NCBI GenBank assembly: GCA_944363755.1
Contig: CALVVC010000019.1
Span: forward strand, 1-13,765
From: an uncultured Bacilli bacterium
GTDB taxonomy: Bacteria; Bacillota_I; Bacilli_A; RF39; UBA660
DNA: 13,765 nucleotides
Direction: 5' to 3'
Shown here piece after piece: positions 1-3,944 of this stretch. Within the stretch, counting starts at the first letter, position 1. Each line of letters opens with the position of its first letter. Below the pieces are notes generated by a model. That model was not told the origin of the DNA. It saw only the letters and a program-made list of their open reading frames with translations, and made no database searches. The translations under genes and the position numbers were made by a program.

Positions 1-224
1 TCATGATAAGCAGTACCTGTATCATCATCACTAGTTAAATAAAAGTTTACTAGTTTTAAAAGTTTTAAATATTTCTTATAGACTTTATTACTAATAAAGA
101 CTTTTTGTATATCTAAACTATATATAGATACTTTGTTATCGTGTGACTTAATAATTAACTCTTTTCCTAAAGTTAAATCTCCATTATAAGTAAAACTCTT
201 TTCTATTATTAAATAATTATTCAA
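1..224 (-). CDS. Hypothetical protein, N-terminal part, cut by window edge
   Basis: This open frame begins at TTG (224-222), overlaps the last codons of trmD by 8 bases, and runs 74 codons to the window edge without a stop. The start is supported by AAAGGAG (234-240) placed 9 bases upstream, inside the 3' end of trmD, so the gene is probably translationally coupled to it. The visible residues are mixed polar and hydrophobic, with an acidic patch (SDDDDTG, about residues 65-71) near the edge, and no signal peptide or membrane segment. I do not recognise the family. Its position at the end of the rimM-trmD operon would fit a housekeeping role, but nothing in the sequence shows one. The reading frame and RBS are clear; the function is unknown. 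Confidence 0.6.
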   Translation of the reverse strand, partial: MNNYLIIEKSFTYNGDLTLGKELIIKSHDNKVSIYSLDIQKVFISNKVYKKYLKLLKLVNFYLTSDDDTGTAYH

Positions 225-897
225 CTGAACCATCTCCTTTTAATAAGTCAGGCCTATTTTTTTCTGTTAGTTTAATTTGTTGTTCCCTTCTCCAATTATC
301 TATCTTGGCATGATCTCCATTAACTAAGACATCTGGAACACTTAATCCTTCATAAATTCTAGGTTTTGTATAAGTTGGATAGTCTAACAGATTATCAGAA
401 AATGATTCATTTTCATAACTTTCTTTTCTTATAACGCCATCTATTAATCTTGTAATAGAATCTATTAAGACCATACAAGGTATTTCTCCTCCTGTTAAGA
501 TATAGTCTCCAATAGATATTTCCATATCACAAATAGTTTTAATTCTCTCATCAAATCCTTCATAATGACCACAAATAATAATTAAATGCTTTTCTAAAGA
601 AAAATCTATTGCCATACTCTGTTTGTATAACTTACCACTTGGTGTTAATAATATTACTTTAGATTCATCATTTCTTAAAGCTTTAACGGCATCAAATATA
701 GGTTGACACATTAAAACCATACCAGCTCCTCCTCCGTATGGAGTATCATCTACTTTTTTATGGGGATCTTTACTATAATCTCTAATATTATGAATATTAA
801 TTTCTACTAAATTATTACTAATTGCCCTTTTAATAATAGATTCATCAAACACACTATTAAACATATTTGGAAATAAGGTTAATACATCTATTTTCAT
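217..897 (-). CDS. trmD: tRNA (guanine-N1-)-methyltransferase TrmD
   Basis: TrmD methylates N1 of G37 in tRNAs using S-adenosylmethionine, which prevents +1 frameshifting. The protein is 226 aa, near the usual family length. It starts with the family's typical MKIDVLTLFP. The trefoil-knot SAM site is visible as CGHYEGFDER (109-118) and SIGDYILTGGE (128-138). The flexible loop with the catalytic aspartate is LLDYPTYTKP (D172), followed by VPDVLVNGDHAKI, which positions tRNA. I chose the ATG at 897 because it matches the family N-terminus and has GGAGGAG just upstream. An in-frame ATG at 912 or 909 would add five residues without a ribosome site. The gene lies 16 bases after the cysteine hydrolase gene and overlaps the next gene. 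Identification is secure. Confidence 0.97.
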   Translation of the reverse strand: MKIDVLTLFPNMFNSVFDESIIKRAISNNLVEINIHNIRDYSKDPHKKVDDTPYGGGAGMVLMCQPIFDAVKALRNDESKVILLTPSGKLYKQSMAIDFSLEKHLIIICGHYEGFDERIKTICDMEISIGDYILTGGEIPCMVLIDSITRLIDGVIRKESYENESFSDNLLDYPTYTKPRIYEGLSVPDVLVNGDHAKIDNWRREQQIKLTEKNRPDLLKGDGSVE

Positions 898-913
898 AAT
901 CTCCTCCATCAAT

Positions 914-1396
914 TTAAACTATTCTTTTATCCCCCACTAATACTTTTAAATTATTAATTGCATTATTATGTAATTTTTTCGATGAAGAACTCATACAATA
1001 GTCTTTTAATATATAAAAATCATAATCTTGTTCAAATAAATCTAAAGCAGTTTCTAAAATACAAGCATTAGTATCTAATCCACACAAATATATTTGATCA
1101 ATCTTTTCTTTTTTTAAATATTTTCTTAATTCCTTTGTTAATGCAGTATATGTTGTTTTATTAAATACTTTATAGTCTTTAGTATCAATCGCTATAGCAG
1201 TACCTTTTTTTGTCAAACATCGTTTATAATGTAAATCTTTAAAGAATCTACTTTTATTACAATTAATAAATCTAGTAAAAGCAATTTTATCAAATTTATT
1301 ACTATCTATTAAATTACTTATTTTATGTAAAAGTACTTTAGTATCATCATTAATAAAATCATTTTGAACATCTACTACCAATAATAATTTTTTCAT
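914..1396 (-). CDS. Isochorismatase-like cysteine hydrolase (nicotinamidase/isochorismatase superfamily)
   Basis: This 160-aa protein has the compact alpha/beta fold pattern of cysteine hydrolases: VVDVQNDF with D9 near the N-terminus, K80 in VFNKTTYTAL, and C112 in GLDTNACILETA, preceded by the cis-peptide region. These three residues form the Asp-Lys-Cys catalytic set of nicotinamidases and isochorismatase-like amidases. The substrate cannot be read from the sequence. Family members act on nicotinamide, N-carbamoyl compounds, ureidoacrylate or isochorismate, and the nicotinamidase metal-binding histidines are not obvious, so I leave it unnamed. It starts at ATG 1396 with GGAGGA four bases upstream. 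It sits between rimM and trmD, genes that are normally direct neighbours, which is an unusual insertion. It is probably co-transcribed with both, given gaps of 9 and 16 bases. Confidence 0.88.
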   Translation of the reverse strand: MKKLLLVVDVQNDFINDDTKVLLHKISNLIDSNKFDKIAFTRFINCNKSRFFKDLHYKRCLTKKGTAIAIDTKDYKVFNKTTYTALTKELRKYLKKEKIDQIYLCGLDTNACILETALDLFEQDYDFYILKDYCMSSSSKKLHNNAINNLKVLVGDKRIV

Positions 1397-1405
1397 GATT
1401 TCCTC

Positions 1406-1885
1406 CTATAGAAGTTTAACTATAACTTCTTTTTTATTACTATCTATTTTTACAAAATCTTTATGGTATGGAACTAATACTTCATTGTTATCTATTAATA
1501 ATCTAAGTATCTTATAATTATTACCAGTTTCTTCTATATCAAGAATCTTACCATCTATATTATCAGTAATTTTAACTTTATAGGTTATAAGTTCACTATC
1601 TAAGACATCTTCATTATTAAGATTAATCTCATTCTTAGATTTATATACTTTCTTACCCTTCAAGAACATTACATCATTTATATTATTAAAACCAAGAAAA
1701 GTAACCATATCATAGTCTTTATGGACTCTATAACTAGTTATTTTATAAGATTTCTCATCTATAATTAAATTACTTCCTACTTTAAATATTTCTTCTCTTT
1801 GTTTTTTAGTTAAGTTATCTTTAATCCTAAGTTCACCTTTAATACCATGAGTATTAACTATTTTACCAATATATAGTTTATTCAT
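1406..1885 (-). CDS. rimM: Ribosome maturation factor RimM
   Basis: RimM assists 30S subunit assembly by binding S19 near the 16S rRNA 3' domain. The 159-aa product has the diagnostic N-terminal KIVNTHGIKGELRI stretch (beta-barrel domain) and a C-terminal PRC-barrel ending with VLVPYHKDFVKID. I place the start at ATG 1885 because MNKLYIGK is the family-like beginning. It overlaps the end of the preceding methyltransferase gene by 8 bases (ATGAATAA). The Shine-Dalgarno signal is weak (GGATGG), so translation is probably coupled to the upstream gene. ATGs at 1893 and 1903 are in frame but give atypical N-termini and also lack good ribosome sites. In most bacteria trmD follows directly; here a cysteine hydrolase gene lies between. 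Confidence 0.93.
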   Translation of the reverse strand: MNKLYIGKIVNTHGIKGELRIKDNLTKKQREEIFKVGSNLIIDEKSYKITSYRVHKDYDMVTFLGFNNINDVMFLKGKKVYKSKNEINLNNEDVLDSELITYKVKITDNIDGKILDIEETGNNYKILRLLIDNNEVLVPYHKDFVKIDSNKKEVIVKLL

Positions 1886-2618
1886 TAGATCCATCCATTT
1901 CATAAAGAATTATAGAAGTAGCAACCCCTACATTAAGGCTTTCTACTACATCATTCATTGGTATATAGATAAATTTATCACTTTGTTCTAAATACTTAGG
2001 ATTAACACCATTACCTTCATTACCTATTATAAGAGCGAATATTTCTTTATCTTCATAAGATAAATTCTTAACATCACTACCATACTTAACATTAGTAGAG
2101 TATACTGGTATTTTTAATTTCTTTAAAATAGGAATTAATTTATCTATTGAATAGAACACTATAGGGACATGAAATATCATACCTTGAGTCGCTCTTAATA
2201 CTTTAGGAGAATATACATCTACTGAGCCATCTCCTATTACAATAGTATCTATATTAAAGGCAACTGCACTTCTAATAATAGTACCCATATTACCAGGATC
2301 TTGTATTTCATCTAATATTAGTATTCTCTTACCTATAGTAGTATCTATTATCTTCTTACATAATCCAATCATCTTAGGAGGAGAATTTAAATTACTTATC
2401 TTCTTTAAGACTTCTCTTGTTACTTCAAATTGTTCTACATCTATTGGTAAAACCTCTCCTTCTTCTAATAGAATTTCTTTTAAAACACCTGCTTTATAAG
2501 CTTCTAATACTAAATGTTCTCCTTCTACTATAAACTCATTATTAAGATCACGATACTTTTTCTTCTGTAATTTATAATAGTACTTAACTTTAAGATTATC
2601 TAAACTAGTTATAACCAT
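1878..2618 (-). CDS. SpoU/TrmH-family RNA 2'-O-ribose methyltransferase
   Basis: This 246-aa protein belongs to the SPOUT class of RNA 2'-O-methyltransferases (RlmB/TrmH/YsgA group). It has an N-terminal L30e-like substrate-binding domain (NEFIVEGEHLVLEA) and a C-terminal knotted SAM domain. The three SpoU motifs are clear: DPGNMGTIIRSA, LIIGNEGNGV and IPMNDVVESLNVGVA. The target is probably rRNA, but the site cannot be told from the sequence. The start at ATG 2618 is preferred because GAGGAG lies four bases upstream. The longer frame from 2636 would begin inside the preceding gene without a ribosome site. The gap to the upstream gene's stop is one base, and the 3' end overlaps rimM. Family assignment is secure; the exact target is not. 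Confidence 0.93.
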   Translation of the reverse strand: MVITSLDNLKVKYYYKLQKKKYRDLNNEFIVEGEHLVLEAYKAGVLKEILLEEGEVLPIDVEQFEVTREVLKKISNLNSPPKMIGLCKKIIDTTIGKRILILDEIQDPGNMGTIIRSAVAFNIDTIVIGDGSVDVYSPKVLRATQGMIFHVPIVFYSIDKLIPILKKLKIPVYSTNVKYGSDVKNLSYEDKEIFALIIGNEGNGVNPKYLEQSDKFIYIPMNDVVESLNVGVATSIILYEMDGSNE

Positions 2619-2619
2619 A

Positions 2620-3270
2620 CTACTCCTCTTCTCCATATTTATTAGTTAATTTTCTCCACTTCTTATAATCAGGACAGTTCTCTTCGACAATAGCCCAAAA
2701 CTTCTTAGAATGATTCGCTTCTATTAAGTGACTTAACTCATGATAAATAACATAATCAAGACATCCTATATCTTTAGTAATTAATTCTGTATTAAGTGTT
2801 ATAACATGAGTCTTAACATTACATACTCCCCATCTAGTAGTCATCTTCCTAAGTCTAAGTTTAGGATGAGGAATATCTCCCTTAAAGTTATTATAACACT
2901 TTTCTAAATGTTCACTAAAAATACTTAAAGCTTCTTTCTTTTTCCATTTATCTAAATCAAAGTCTCTTTTTATAAAAACTTTATTTTCACCTAATTTAAA
3001 GTCACAAAACTCTGTATATATAATATCATATTTTTTCCCTAAAAAGTAAAATTCACTATTAAATTTTATCTTTTCTTTAACTTTTTTAATCATTTTTCTA
3101 ATAGAATCATAGTTCTCTTCTATTACACTCATTATCTTTTTATTAGAAGTTAAAGTATTACATGTCACATAGATAGTTAAATCATCTTTAACTCTTATAT
3201 ATATATTTTTAGTAGTACTTTTCTTAACTATCTCTAAATTATAAGTTTCATTATCTATAGTCAAAGTCAT
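2620..3270 (-). CDS. YgjP/DUF45-family putative zinc metallopeptidase (WLM/M48-like)
   Basis: The 216-aa product shows the YgjP-type (DUF45) layout: a beta-rich N-terminal half, the conserved RKMTTRWGVCN segment (141-151), and YHELSHLIEANHSKKFW (176-192). The last holds HExxH (H177, E178, H181) plus a third histidine (H187) as predicted zinc ligands. The family is predicted to be a cytoplasmic metal-dependent hydrolase; its natural substrate is not established. No signal peptide or membrane segment is present. The start at ATG 3270 has GAGGG eight bases upstream (3279-3283). It is the first gene of the translation-related operon that runs to trmD. Its candidate promoter lies in the region shared with a divergent small-RNA promoter at 3284-3312. 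Confidence 0.9.
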   Translation of the reverse strand: MTLTIDNETYNLEIVKKSTTKNIYIRVKDDLTIYVTCNTLTSNKKIMSVIEENYDSIRKMIKKVKEKIKFNSEFYFLGKKYDIIYTEFCDFKLGENKVFIKRDFDLDKWKKKEALSIFSEHLEKCYNNFKGDIPHPKLRLRKMTTRWGVCNVKTHVITLNTELITKDIGCLDYVIYHELSHLIEANHSKKFWAIVEENCPDYKKWRKLTNKYGEEE

Positions 3271-3278
3271 AGCATCAT

Positions 3279-3283
3279 CCCTC
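3279..3283 (-). promoter_or_regulatory. Ribosome binding site of the YgjP-like gene
   Basis: GAGGG sits eight bases before the ATG at 3270, which settles the start of the first gene of this operon. The -35 box of the divergent plus-strand RNA promoter begins at 3284, directly beside it. Confidence 0.6.
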
Positions 3284-3312
3284 TTGATAAAATTAATTAT
3301 TTATGATAATAT
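3284..3312 (+). promoter_or_regulatory. Promoter of predicted antisense RNA, unit 1
   Basis: TTGATA (3284-3289) and TAATAT (3307-3312) are exactly 17 bases apart. A TGn extension (TGA, 3304-3306) lies before the -10. The second repeat unit has the same arrangement at 3656-3684 (TTGAAG, 17 bases, TGC, TAATAT). Preservation of spacing and TGn in both copies, while the spacer differs, is good evidence for a real plus-strand promoter in a region where all conventional genes are on the minus strand. The predicted start is near 3319. Confidence 0.65.
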
Positions 3313-3323
3313 GAATATGTAAA
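3296..3323 (-). promoter_or_regulatory. Candidate promoter for the YgjP-TrmH-rimM-trmD operon
   Basis: Read on the minus strand, TTTACA (3323-3318) and AATAAT (3301-3296) are separated by 16 bases. Each matches five of six consensus positions. The predicted start near 3289 would give a leader of about 18 bases carrying the GAGGG site. The same bases also form the -10 and 5' hairpin of the divergent plus-strand RNA, so the conservation seen between the two repeat units may not reflect this promoter. Treat it as tentative. Confidence 0.35.
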
Positions 3324-3338
3324 AGGAATTTACATATT
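3314..3338 (+). other. 5' hairpin of unit 1 RNA, structurally conserved in unit 2
   Basis: AATATGTAAA pairs with TTTACATATT across the loop AGGAA. In unit 2 the same place (3689-3707) has ATGTAAA, loop TTTTC, TTTACAT. The stem is kept while the loop has changed completely, which argues for an RNA structure under selection. Confidence 0.55.
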
Positions 3339-3340
3339 AT

Positions 3341-3376
3341 AAAAAAGAGGAATACCTAGCTTTGAGCTGTTAGGTA
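3341..3376 (-). terminator. Candidate terminator of the small toxin-like mRNA
   Basis: On the minus strand TACCT (3376-3372) pairs with AGGTA (3357-3353) and AGCT (3368-3365) with AGCT (3361-3358). The loop is three bases, with a small bulge, and six T follow at 3346-3341. The six-base gap between stem and T-run makes it an imperfect intrinsic terminator. It would end a message of about 240 nt starting near 3579. Confidence 0.45.
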
Positions 3377-3398
3377 CTACCCCATTATTGTTTGGTTA

Positions 3399-3431
3399 GT
3401 ACCACTCTAAGGAGTAGGTACTATTTTTATT
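3399..3431 (+). terminator. Intrinsic terminator of predicted antisense RNA, inside toxin-like ORF 3' end
   Basis: GTACC-ACTC (3399-3407), loop TAAG, GAGT (3412-3415), a bulged A, then GGTAC (3417-3421) are followed by TATTTTTATT. The stem has 9 bp. It overlaps the stop codon (3407-3409) and 3' region of the minus-strand small ORF, so antisense transcription would end just inside that ORF. Confidence 0.6.
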
Positions 3432-3508
3432 AACATAAATAATAAGATTATTATTACGAAAATAAGCGAAAATATGATATAACATAGAATTTTTTCAAGT
3501 TTTCTCAT
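3407..3508 (-). CDS. Small hydrophobic peptide, putative type I toxin (33 aa)
   Basis: This ATG-started ORF of 33 codons encodes a short peptide with a charged N-terminus (MRKLEK) and one hydrophobic segment, about residues 7-27, rich in I, L and F. It ends with KIVPTP. The peptide would be a single-span membrane protein, like the toxins of type I systems, but I do not recognise its family. Translation is supported by AAAGGGG (3525-3519) ten bases upstream. An extended -10 promoter lies at 3586-3614 with a leader of about 70 bases. The leader contains CCCCC (3552-3548), which can pair either with the Shine-Dalgarno site or with GGGG at the 3' end. A convergent plus-strand RNA covers its 3' end. 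A non-toxic small membrane protein is the main alternative. Confidence 0.6.
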   Translation of the reverse strand: MRKLEKILCYIIFSLIFVIIILLFMLIKIVPTP

Positions 3509-3518
3509 ATTATCAGTT

Positions 3519-3525
3519 CCCCTTT
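3519..3525 (-). promoter_or_regulatory. Ribosome binding site of the 33-aa peptide
   Basis: AAAGGGG lies ten bases before the ATG at 3508. The leader run CCCCC at 3548-3552 is complementary and could mask it. Confidence 0.55.
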
Positions 3526-3585
3526 CACATTATAAAAATATAAGTTAGGGGGATAGTACCTAATTGGCTAAGTATTCCTAGGTAA

Positions 3586-3614
3586 ATAATAACACAAATG
3601 TATCTTCAATACAA
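3586..3614 (-). promoter_or_regulatory. Promoter of the 33-aa peptide
   Basis: On the minus strand TTGTAT (3614-3609), 17 bases, then TATTAT (3591-3586), with an extended -10 TGT (3594-3592). The predicted start is near 3579, giving a leader of about 70 bases. The -35 box lies in the loop of the plus-strand terminator hairpin 3597-3630. At the matching place in unit 2 the -10 is TATCAT but no -35 box is seen. Confidence 0.5.
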
Positions 3615-3634
3615 GCGAACAAGATACATTTTTT
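3597..3634 (+). terminator. Plus-strand intrinsic terminator closing unit 1
   Basis: AATGTATCTT (3597-3606) pairs with AAGATACATT (3621-3630) across a 14-base loop, followed by T residues to 3634. The identical 10-base stem recurs at 3912-3938 with an unrelated 7-base loop. It would stop any plus-strand RNA that passes the earlier terminator. Confidence 0.7.
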
Positions 3635-3655
3635 ATGAATTTTATATTAAAATTA

Positions 3656-3684
3656 TTGAAGCAATTAAATCTTTATGCTAATAT
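3656..3684 (+). promoter_or_regulatory. Promoter of predicted small RNA, unit 2
   Basis: TTGAAG (3656-3661), a 17-base spacer ending in TGC (3676-3678), then TAATAT (3679-3684). It matches the unit 1 promoter in spacing and extended -10. The predicted start is near 3691. Confidence 0.6.
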
Positions 3685-3780
3685 GAATATGTAAATTTTC
3701 TTTACATGAGGAGTACTTAGTTTATGTTTGGATGTTACCCCAAAAAACAGGTTGAATATACTAATAATAGAGTGTTTTTC

Positions 3781-3849
3781 TTAGTTGTATATTATTAAAA
3801 GTATTATAATTATTATCAGTGATAATATTAAGAAATCTTTCTTACTCAA
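3781..3849 (-). CDS. Possible 22-aa hydrophobic peptide (unit 2), maybe a decayed toxin
   Basis: From TTG (3849-3847) the frame encodes 22 residues: a short charged start (SKKD) then an almost unbroken I/L segment ending in YN. It sits at the position equivalent to the 33-aa ORF of unit 1 and has the same charged-then-hydrophobic plan, but no alignable identity beyond that. There is no ATG and no convincing Shine-Dalgarno site; an upstream in-frame TTG at 3861-3859 is also possible. It may be a remnant that is no longer translated, so confidence is low. Confidence 0.3.
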   Translation of the reverse strand: MSKKDFLILSLIIIIILLIIYN

Positions 3850-3911
3850 AAGTAAGTACAAATTAATTTACACCATTCGTTACTAAGTATTCCTAAGTAA
3901 ATGATAGTCTA

Positions 3912-3944
3912 AATGTATCTTGTTCATTAAGATACATTTTTTAT
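3912..3944 (+). terminator. Plus-strand intrinsic terminator closing unit 2
   Basis: AATGTATCTT (3912-3921), loop GTTCATT, AAGATACATT (3929-3938), then a T-run into 3942. The T-run overlaps the stop codon (3941-3943) of the minus-strand metallopeptidase gene. On the minus strand the hairpin follows that stop directly but has no T-run, so it would be a poor terminator for the obg operon. Confidence 0.75.

Larger units (their letters stand above)
3319..3431 (+). ncRNA. Predicted antisense RNA (type I antitoxin-like), unit 1
   Basis: This is an inferred plus-strand RNA of about 110 nt, from the 3284-3312 promoter to the terminator at 3399-3431. Its 5' end can fold as a perfect 10-bp hairpin (AATATGTAAA 3314-3323 with TTTACATATT 3329-3338, five-base loop), although the predicted start may trim part of that stem. 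It is complementary to the last codons and 3' region of the small hydrophobic ORF on the other strand, the overlap geometry of TxpA/RatA and BsrG/SR4. A second hairpin, GGTACTA (3373-3379) with TAGTACC (3397-3403), competes with the terminator stem. Transcription could also read through to the hairpin at 3597-3634. No protein is encoded. The call is based on architecture, not on similarity to a known RNA. Confidence 0.45.
3349..3578. repeat. Long inverted repeat enclosing the small ORF (arms 3349-3383 and 3549-3578)
   Basis: The arms pair in segments: GGAATAC (3349-3355) with GTATTCC (3572-3578); TAGC (3357-3360) with GCTA (3567-3570); TTAGGTACTA (3370-3379) with TAGTACCTAA (3554-3563); CCCC (3380-3383) with GGGG (3549-3552). 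That is about 25 bp in all. On the minus strand the arms are the 5' leader and 3' end of the predicted toxin-like mRNA, so the message could close on itself, as in hok or aapA. The single mismatch (3356/3571) becomes a G-U pair on the minus-strand RNA. Confidence 0.75.
3284..3634. repeat. Tandem regulatory/toxin-like unit, copy 1
   Basis: This unit shares with 3656-3944: the plus-strand promoter with TGnTAATATGAATATGTAAA; the 5' hairpin; AGGAnTACyTAG; ACCCC; an opposite-strand hydrophobic small ORF; CTAAGTATTCCTAnGTAAAT; and the AATGTATCTT terminator stem. The middle parts differ strongly. The pattern suggests an old tandem duplication with the ends conserved. Confidence 0.7.
3656..3944. repeat. 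Tandem regulatory/toxin-like unit, copy 2 (diverged)
   Basis: It has the same order of elements as copy 1: promoter, hairpin 3689-3707, AGGAGTACTTAGT (3709-3721) complementary to ACTAAGTATTCCT (3882-3894), a hydrophobic ORF on the minus strand, and terminator 3912-3944. It lacks a clear ribosome site and -35 box for the small ORF, as well as the internal terminator and the TTAGGTACTA arm. It is probably a degenerate copy or one with altered specificity. Confidence 0.6.
3691..3944 (+). ncRNA. Predicted plus-strand RNA of unit 2
   Basis: This inferred RNA would start after the 3656-3684 promoter and stop at the 3912-3944 terminator. No earlier terminator like that of unit 1 is seen. It carries the 5' hairpin 3689-3707. 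The ends can pair over 13 bases (3709-3721 with 3882-3894, one G-U pair), so the RNA could form a closed structure. It is antisense to the whole 22-codon hydrophobic ORF. Both boundaries are predictions. Confidence 0.35.

Noticed and set aside
898..912. Longer TrmD start (five extra residues)
   Set aside because: There is no ribosome site upstream; the GGAGGAG inside this stretch serves the ATG at 897, which gives the family-typical N-terminus.
3724..3798. Plus-strand 24-codon ORF in unit 2 with GAGGAG ten bases upstream
   Set aside because: The GAGGAG is part of the conserved inverted end sequence, and unit 1 has no matching ORF at this place, so the ribosome-site likeness is probably chance.
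3284..3944. The two units as a MITE or other small mobile element with inverted ends
   Set aside because: The inverted ends are interrupted and lie inside promoters and terminators. I see no target-site duplication and no transposase. Conserved promoter spacing is better explained by an RNA-based regulatory locus.
3284..3944. A riboswitch or T-box leader for a downstream gene
   Set aside because: The predicted plus-strand RNAs have no plus-strand gene after them, and no T-box or known riboswitch core was recognised.
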